In this document: positions 58,074-64,000 of the stretch, in pieces
Layout: the number at the start of each line of letters is the position of its first letter
How positions within the stretch are numbered: position 1 is the first letter of the stretch
Assembly (NCBI GenBank): GCA_023014365.1
Contig: JAEBUN010000005.1
Span: 1,178,001-1,242,000, forward strand
Origin: Lepiota brunneoincarnata
Lineage: Eukaryota; Basidiomycota; Agaricomycetes; Agaricales; Agaricaceae
Length of the DNA stretch: 64,000 bases
Reading direction: 5' to 3'
Made by a program: the position numbers and the translations under genes
The notes under the pieces: generated by a model
Databases searched by the model: none
Told to the model about the DNA's origin: nothing
Seen by the model: the letters and a program-made list of their open reading frames with translations, nothing else

Positions 58074-59803
58074 ATGACTTCCCCTTTGACACAACAACCG
58101 ACTCCCACGGCTGACCCAAAGAATTCGACCCATGCAGTCGCTCTGGAGTCCGTGGTTCGTAAGACTTATGACCGTCTGTGGAGTTGACTAGTCTCATGTG
58201 AGCTTCACAGGCATCTACCGATAATATGGAACACTGGACTGAACTCAACTTCACATGGTCTGGTAAATCCTTCAAGCTCAGCGTTGCCGATACAGATAGG
58301 TCTATACCGTCCATTTCCTGTCACAAACACACGTTGGCCAATGCCGTTGTACAGGGTTTACGACCTTAAGACAGCACTTCGCGACTTGACAACAGTCCCG
58401 CTGGAGCGCCAGAAGATATTGGGTTTAGTGAAGGGAAAGTTGCCCGAGGATCAAGTGCTCATGTAAGTTCTGGCATGGGTCTCGTCGTACGCAGTTCTTT
58501 CCATAACATTCTCTGAACCAGCTCAGACCTGTGCCTGCCTCCTGGGAAGAAATTCACCCTCGTAGGAACCCCCGAGGGAGATGAGATCAAGGATCCTTCA
58601 CGTTCGTCCACATTCTTGTCCCTGTGATGATTTTATTCCAACAGGTCGCGTAGAGCTTGAGAACCTCCCGGATATTGTCAATGACCTGGACATCGACTTC
58701 ACAGAAGATCCGGCTGCTAGCTTGTCGTACCTCAATGACCAAAGGAACCGTAGGAAGGTCAGGGAAGCTTCTGAGAGGCTGAAGATTAATATGATACACC
58801 CGTTCCGTGAGGGAAAGAAACTCCTAGTCTTAGACATCGATTACAGTGAGTGTGTCTTTCCAGATTTTCCAACATCCATTAATGGACCGTACTTCTAGCG
58901 ATACTCGACACTAAACCGTTGACTTCGGGAATATTACCACCCTCTGAGTGTGCAAGGCCGGGTCTTCACGAATTCCTAGAAGCTGTGTATCCTTATTACG
59001 ATAGTGAGTGGATTATATGTCGGTGCTGGTCAAAAACCCATTCCTTGGCGTAGTTTGTATCTGGTTAGCAGTATATCTCTGGTTCATAAACGAACGTCCT
59101 GATTCTCTCTGAGGTCTCAAACCAGCTGGATATGGCTTGAGACCAAGCTCGTCGAATTGGGCATGGTCGGCTCAAGTCGTAATTACCAGGTTGGCGATTG
59201 GATTGACTACGGCTTGTTACTGACTAGATTTTGGAATTAGATATCCTTTGGTAGGTTTTAGCCAACATGCGAGGGCCTGCCGATTTTTATATTATCAATA
59301 CTAGTGCTCGACAAGACCTGCATGTTCACAGTTTTCTCCCAACGCAACAATAAACCATGGAATCATTCAGTAAAGGCGTTGCAGATTATCTGGAACCACT
59401 TCCCTCAGTTGTAAGTTTTCCAAGTTCCTTATCAGATTATCGACTGGGACGACCTATAGTCATGCGGGCAACACCATTCACATCGATGACCTGGTAATTC
59501 GTGGACTGTATTTGGTCCACAGCTCACTCAATCGTTGCCTCGCAGAGCCGCAATTTCGCGCTGAACCCGAGAGAGGGCCTGAAGATTCCTGCGTTCAAGA
59601 ATGCACATACACCAGAGGCCATGGCTGACCGAGAGCTCCATAAGCTTACCCGTTATCTCCTTCACATAGCTGATGTAAAAGATTTTCGCACTCTGAAACA
59701 CAAGGTACAAATCCGCTTCACTCTCCTGGAACTACTTATAGACATATAACTAATGCAGAACTGGAAACATGTCGTGAAGGCGTTGTCACAATCCGAGCCA
59801 TGA
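58074..59803 (+). CDS. UBLCP1: Ubiquitin-like domain CTD phosphatase (UBLCP1-like)
   Basis: A nuclear HAD-type phosphatase that acts on the 26S proteasome in animals. The ubiquitin-like domain has MEHWTELNFTWSGKSFKLS, VYDLKTALRDLTTVPLERQK and GLVKGKLPEDQ. DLCLPPGKKFTLVGTPEGDE follows, then NLPDIVNDLDIDF. The catalytic motif DIDYT is made by splicing GATTACA to the next exon. Then come LTSGILPPSECARPGLHEFL, ICIWSQTSWIWLETKLVELG, ISFVLDKTCMFTVFS and NTIHIDDLSRNFALNPREG. It ends NWKHVVKALSQSEP. Two starts are possible. ATG 58074 gives a 30-residue leader whose join to the next exon is out of phase by one base. ATG 58226 starts at MEHWTEL. The rest of the gene is in frame through about eight introns. 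Confidence 0.92.
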
Positions 59804-60246
59804 TGACGACTAGAAAAGGATGATGCCGGTGTTGACGGGGTGTTTTGGTGTCCAGCAATTCTAGTAGCAGGGAAGACGATCGAGACGGAGAGAGAACCAA
59901 TGAGGAGCAGTCAGATTTAGGGATTCACCACTGTTGTCTATATACGGGGATTTGTCGTGGCCGTGCGGAATCCCGTCTGGTGTTTCGCCGGAGGCCAGCC
60001 TTTTCCAATAAGAGTTAGAGCTCCTATGAATACGCATCCTGACTGTGTGGGGGGATCCTCGACATGGGAATCTCCGGCTGCGGCTTGACGACTCGGGTGC
60101 TAGCATTTAGGATCACGTTGGCACTGTCGACCGGCCTGCGGTATAAGATGAGAGTTGGCATATCTATATCCCACATCCGTTCCCTTTTACTGACCCTCGT
60201 ACAACCCCAGCTATTCCTTCGCTCGCATCGTTGCAACCGCTCAGTA
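59804..60246. other. Intergenic, Nudix gene promoter
   Basis: A stretch of 443 bp between two plus-strand genes. A longer in-frame 5' extension of the Nudix gene starts at ATG 60064 or 60148 within it. Nothing else is recognised. Confidence 0.45.
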
Positions 60247-61452
60247 ATGTCAACATCTCCTGCAGCTTCCCTGGCCAACCAGCCCTTGGTGGTGCCGCGC
60301 CCTTCTGCTAGCCTAGTTGTTGTGAATGAACGGAATGAGATTCTGCTAGTTCATCGAAACCCCAAGGCTCGCTCCTTCGGTGGAATGCACGTAAGTCGCC
60401 CTCTGTTGGAGGACTGGCCGTGGAGATTGTTGACCACATCCGATCGGGGGAGTCTAGGTCTTTCCTGGAGGAAATTATGACAAAAAGCAAGACAGCTCGC
60501 TGGCCGTAACCGCAATTCGAGAAACGTTCGAGGAGTCAGGCCTCCTACTTGCGTCCACGAACAAGTCTCCTTCAAACAGATACCTAAACGATGCACAGTT
60601 AGATGAAGCGCGACAGCGCATCCACCGGCAACAGCTACTCTTCCAGGATTTTCTCGAACACAACAGCCTCAAAGCAGATACTGACTCGTTACTTCCCTTC
60701 ACTCAATGGATAACCCCTCCTGGGCCGCCCCGGTACGGGAATCACCGTCTCGGGCGACTCACAAATCTAACCACAGTTGGACAAGGCAGTCGGTTTCACA
60801 CGCAATTTTTCGTCATATTTCTTCCCGCAGCACCCTCCACAGGTTTTAGCTTTGGCGCCAAGCAAGAACGCCTCCCAAAGCCCGGTTCGTGACTTTTTTT
60901 TATCTCCACTGACACTGATAGTTTATTTTGAAATTTATCTCGGGATGGCTCGTGGGACGCTCGTTTTGCACGCTCAGATGGAGGATTGGAAGTCATTTCG
61001 GCTCGTTTCGTCCACCCTACCGAAGCCCTCCGCGAATTTCATGAGGGTGGTTTGACCTTCATGCCGCCTCAATTCTATATCCTCACTACCCTGTCTGAAA
61101 TACTTCAGGGATCAAGGGCTACGGTGGAGCAGAGAATGAAAGTGGAGAGGCTATCTCGGTCCGCCTTTGGCCAGATGGTGATGAATCCGCGGCCGCAGGG
61201 TAAGGACCTGGAGGAAGGCTATTCAATACTCACATATGAGGGTGACGAAACCAGAGGCGGTCCCAAAGGCCAGTTACACAGGGCTAAACTACGGGTGGTC
61301 GATGGGGTGGGCATCACATTTCTTTTCGTGCTATGGGTCATGTTTCTGAATGCAAATTACGCCAGACCATCAAAGATATCGTTCTCCAGCGCAACTTTGA
61401 TATTTTCAACCAAGTTGAATTACATCTATTTCAGGAGCCTGCAAAGCTGTGA
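60247..61452 (+). CDS. Nudix hydrolase, NUDT19-like, with peroxisomal-type C-terminus
   Basis: Nudix enzymes of this group split CoA or its derivatives or other nucleoside diphosphate compounds. From ATG 60247 the protein gives MSTSPAASLANQPLVVPRPS and ASLVVVNERNEILLVHRNP. After an intron comes the Nudix box, VFPGGNYDKKQ...AIRETFEESGLLL, complete with the REx(2)EExG core. FTQWITPPGPPR joins in frame to RFHTQFFVIFLP, which is typical of NUDT19. DGGLEVISARFVHPTEALRE and GGLTFMPPQFYILTTLSEIL follow. The last exon ends ELHLFQEPAKL and the stop at 61450-61452. AKL fits the type 1 peroxisomal signal. Earlier in-frame ATGs at 60064 and 60148 would add a basic leader; which is used is unclear. Confidence 0.9.
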
Positions 61453-61684
61453 CCAGCGATGCCCTATGATATATCATGGGCAACGCGCATCCCTCCTGCA
61501 CTTAAAATATTCTTTTTCAGATAACATAAAGCTACACCGGGACGCGTTAACATAAGGATACATTTGCGATCAGAGGGTAGAGCATTAGGGAAATTGGGCA
61601 ATAAGATTCCGAATAAAAAGAAACCTTAAAACGAGCACCCCAATTAGGGGGTGTAGAAGTGGGGAAAAGTCCGGAACGAATCGT

Positions 61685-63603
61685 CTAGGAATCAGCGTAG
61701 GACTGGTAGTCATACTGAACAGCCTGACCCCAGAAGCTGGGATCACAAGCCCCGACAGAGACTTGACCGGAACCTCCAAGTCGAAGGGGATTAACGTTGG
61801 AGGAGCCTGCTGCAGACCAAGTAGGCAAGTTGGGGACATTAGGATTTCCTGTACTGAGGAAAGCCCTATAACGCGTTTGGATTTGAGAGATCAAGGCGCT
61901 TTGAGTGGATGTGGGGCTCGCGACAGTGCCGAACTAGAAAATACGATTACTTGAAAGTCTGGTGGGGTAAGCGAGAAAGGCATACCACGATCTCAATATC
62001 ATCTTGATGGCAAACTATGCCTGGTTGTGTGCAAAATGAAACCGCCTCATTGCCTGGATAGGTTGCACCTACAACATATTCTCCAACATAAGCAGTTCCA
62101 CCGTGGGAGACCCAGTTACGAGCGAACGTCCAGCTGGAGCACTTCCACAAGTAATCCGTACCTATGGCCTGAAGCTGAACCCGTGCATCGGAAGCAGGGG
62201 GGTAGAATCCAGAGGAGAGGACAAAGCTGGTACGATCTGCACCAAGAGCCGCACTACAGGAAGTCGATAGATCGGTCTGAGAGAGTGGGTTGGGGTTCAT
62301 AATGTAAATGGCGAAGCCAGCCTCCTGAGTAACGGTGGTCACCAGAACCGGTTTGGAGACAGAGGGGAAGGGTGTGGTTGAATCAAGCGAGGCAAAGATG
62401 AAAGAACCATCTCTAACGGGACGCATGGGTTGAGATTGGCCCGCGGAAGGCACTGTTAGCCATGCGGTCCCGAATAATGTCATCTGAGTGTTCAGAATCG
62501 TGCTCAACGACAACGAATTTTGACAGGCTGTGTCAGAGGCACTGCAGCCGATGAACCCATTATACAATGATTGCAATGATTGTTGAGCCGAAGTTGTGAG
62601 GAAGCCAAAGTTCTAGACAACGGTTAGCTCATCACGCTAGAAATCGGGCCAGACAAACAGAGCTAACCATGGGATCGGATTGGAGAATGGCATAACGGAA
62701 AAGCGATGTTGCAGAAGGAACAGCCAGGAGGGATCTGACTAAATTGGCGCCCGCACTCTGTCCTGCAATGGTGATCTTATCTGCGCTGCCTCCAAAGGCC
62801 GGGACAACCTTCTTCAAGAACTGCAGAGCATTGACGATATCCTTGACAGCAAGATTAGTTGTGCCGTCCGGTGCCATGAATCCGAGCTAGAAACGCTCGC
62901 TTTAGTAAGATCGATATGAGAAGTCCGTGGAACTTACAGCCCCGAGGCGGTATTGAATGACAGCGACAATGGATCCGGTTGCTATTGCAAGATTCGAACC
63001 ATCCAAGCCAGCCGCACTCGCGGAACCTACGATGAACGAGCCGCCATGAATCCTATGAATGTTATAAGAAGGACGCGAAACTTTTCAGAGCCATGGTGCT
63101 GCGTACCACACGAGAGTCGGGGCGTAACTGGTGAGCGTGAGGGACGGGGGTACATAAAGCATCATCGAAAGACAGTCCTCGTTGTAAGCTGAAGGATCGA
63201 CGATAGGCTGAGGGCATGCCAGAGGCATGGCAGTCACATTAGCGGATCCGGTCCTGGGTCGGCAATACCATTAACGGCATTCAAGACAATTCTGGGGGTG
63301 TGCATACGGGAGATTCCAACTAGAAACCAAGGTGGATGGCTTCCAGCGCTCTGAATTTGCATACTTGACTGCAAACCGGTATGCGCCATTGGACTCCTGG
63401 GCACCCTGTGCCATGCCCAGAACAGTTGGCCGGTTGAGGGCGGCATGCCCGCTGGGAGGGCAAAGGTATTGTTTGAGGATGGGCAGCTGACAGAGGATCT
63501 TTGTGGGATCGAGATGAGGGATGCGCAGAACGCTAGGACCCAACGGAGCGGCAAGACCTGGGGTGACGAGAAGAAGAGCGGCCAGCGATGGGAAGGAAAC
63601 CAT
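61685..63603 (-). CDS. Secreted type-B carboxylesterase / lipase
   Basis: An alpha/beta-hydrolase of the carboxylesterase type B family that cleaves ester bonds outside the cell. The start ATG ends at 63603. The signal peptide MVSFPSLAALLLVTPGLA precedes mature APLGPSVL. Exons give ALNRPTVLGMAQGAQESNGA, NEDCLSMMLYVPPS and the oxyanion region HGGSFIVGSASAAGLDG. IATGSIVAVIQYRLG, FMAPDGTTNLAVKDIVNALQ and the nucleophile elbow ITIAGQSAGANLV follow. A later exon holds FASLDSTTPFPSVSKPVLVT and TQEAGFAIYIMNPNPLS, with the acid residue likely at TQEAG. The last exon (ALISQIQTRYRAFLSTGNPN) ends QYDYQSYADS. All joins keep frame. The fungal secreted group is fitted by the length and the many Cys residues. 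The substrate is unknown. Confidence 0.93.
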
Positions 63604-64000
63604 GGGTGGATGAAATGCCCACTGGTTGTGCCAATGGCTGCCAATCGAAAGAGCGTGTTAAATACGACGACGGCCCAGCCGTGCGTCGGTGAGAACTGAG
63701 TGACAGCCAGGCACTCCGGGAGGCCAAGGAAGGGGGAAAGAGCAGGAGTGCGGTGTGCATCAGATATTTTGTCCGACATGGGATAATGGAATACCATAAA
63801 CAACGACGTGCCATTGTTCTCCATCGGGATATGTTCTCGGCCAGCCACACTCTTGTTCCTTCTCTGACCTATCATTCTCGTCTGTCGCTCACACGCACGC
63901 CTGCCGTGGCCCGCCATATGACTCCTGCCCTTGTTCCTCTCTCCAAAAACAGCCTCGTACCACGTCCTCGATACCGCTGGGACTCAGCTACGGAAATAGC
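63604..64000. other. Intergenic, carboxylesterase promoter
   Basis: A stretch of 397 bp to the window edge. A long minus-strand open frame here has no protein-like content and lies upstream of the esterase start. No further gene is visible. Confidence 0.45.

Noticed and set aside
63234..63917. Minus-strand open frame of 227 codons over the carboxylesterase 5' end
   Set aside because: It is out of frame with the signal peptide and conserved esterase blocks, and its upstream half lies in the promoter.
1..64000. Search for transposons, LTRs, long inverted repeats, CRISPR arrays and secondary-metabolite core genes
   Set aside because: No transposase or reverse-transcriptase motifs, no paired long repeats, no spaced repeat arrays and no polyketide or peptide synthase domains were seen in any frame.

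Overview
The window is nuclear DNA from a filamentous basidiomycete, most likely an Agaricomycete that decays plant matter. Genes are compact and carry many short introns, mostly 45-65 nt. Most neighbours are 100-700 bp apart on either strand. A DUF7918 gene, a tandem family of Ser/Thr/Pro-rich single-pass membrane proteins, a GH6 cellobiohydrolase with a CBM1 and a secreted type-B carboxylesterase all fit this lineage. I saw no transposon, virus-like element, CRISPR array or bacterial operon.

Layout. 1-5.7 kb: partial DUF7918 gene (-), AP endonuclease (+), intron-containing tRNA-Phe (+), OTU1 deubiquitinase (-) and a CHMP7-like Snf7 protein (-). 5.8-14.0 kb: four minus-strand genes for signal peptide / stalk / one-TM proteins, with an aldo-keto reductase between the third and fourth. 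14.4-22.3 kb, all plus: ribosomal protein L7, beta-carbonic anhydrase, tail-anchored inositol 5-phosphatase, SNW/Prp45 splicing factor and TIM54. 22.4-33.5 kb: meiotic helicase MER3/HFM1 (-) sharing a 194-bp promoter with CKS1 (+), then an insulin-degrading-enzyme-like M16 protease (-). 34.9-41.1 kb: a large unrecognised one-TM protein (-) and RPA1 (-). 41.8-52.6 kb: indoleamine 2,3-dioxygenase (-), 3-hydroxyisobutyryl-CoA hydrolase (-), tubulin cofactor E (+), SR splicing factor (-) and cysteine desulfurase NFS1 (-). 52.8-64 kb: GH6 cellobiohydrolase (-), a small orphan reading frame (-), NECAP (-), CSN8 (+), UBLCP1 phosphatase (+), a Nudix hydrolase with a peroxisomal C-terminus (+) and a carboxylesterase (-).

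Most genes are unrelated housekeeping functions placed side by side. The exceptions are the tandem membrane-protein family and the divergent pairs with short shared promoters (MER3/CKS1, HIBCH/TBCE, NECAP/CSN8). I located exon joins by reading frames, splice consensus and family conservation. Coordinates therefore span first to last coding base, introns included.

The observations I rate highest are: the tandem membrane-protein family with its shared Cys module and a C-terminal YTGA.EV tail in two copies; several single-base frame breaks in conserved genes (three in TIM54), which point either to assembly indels or to decay; two genes (AP endonuclease and M16 protease) whose two in-frame starts suggest dual mitochondrial/non-mitochondrial products; and a fused ACGCGT/TGACGTCA element in the MER3/CKS1 promoter.
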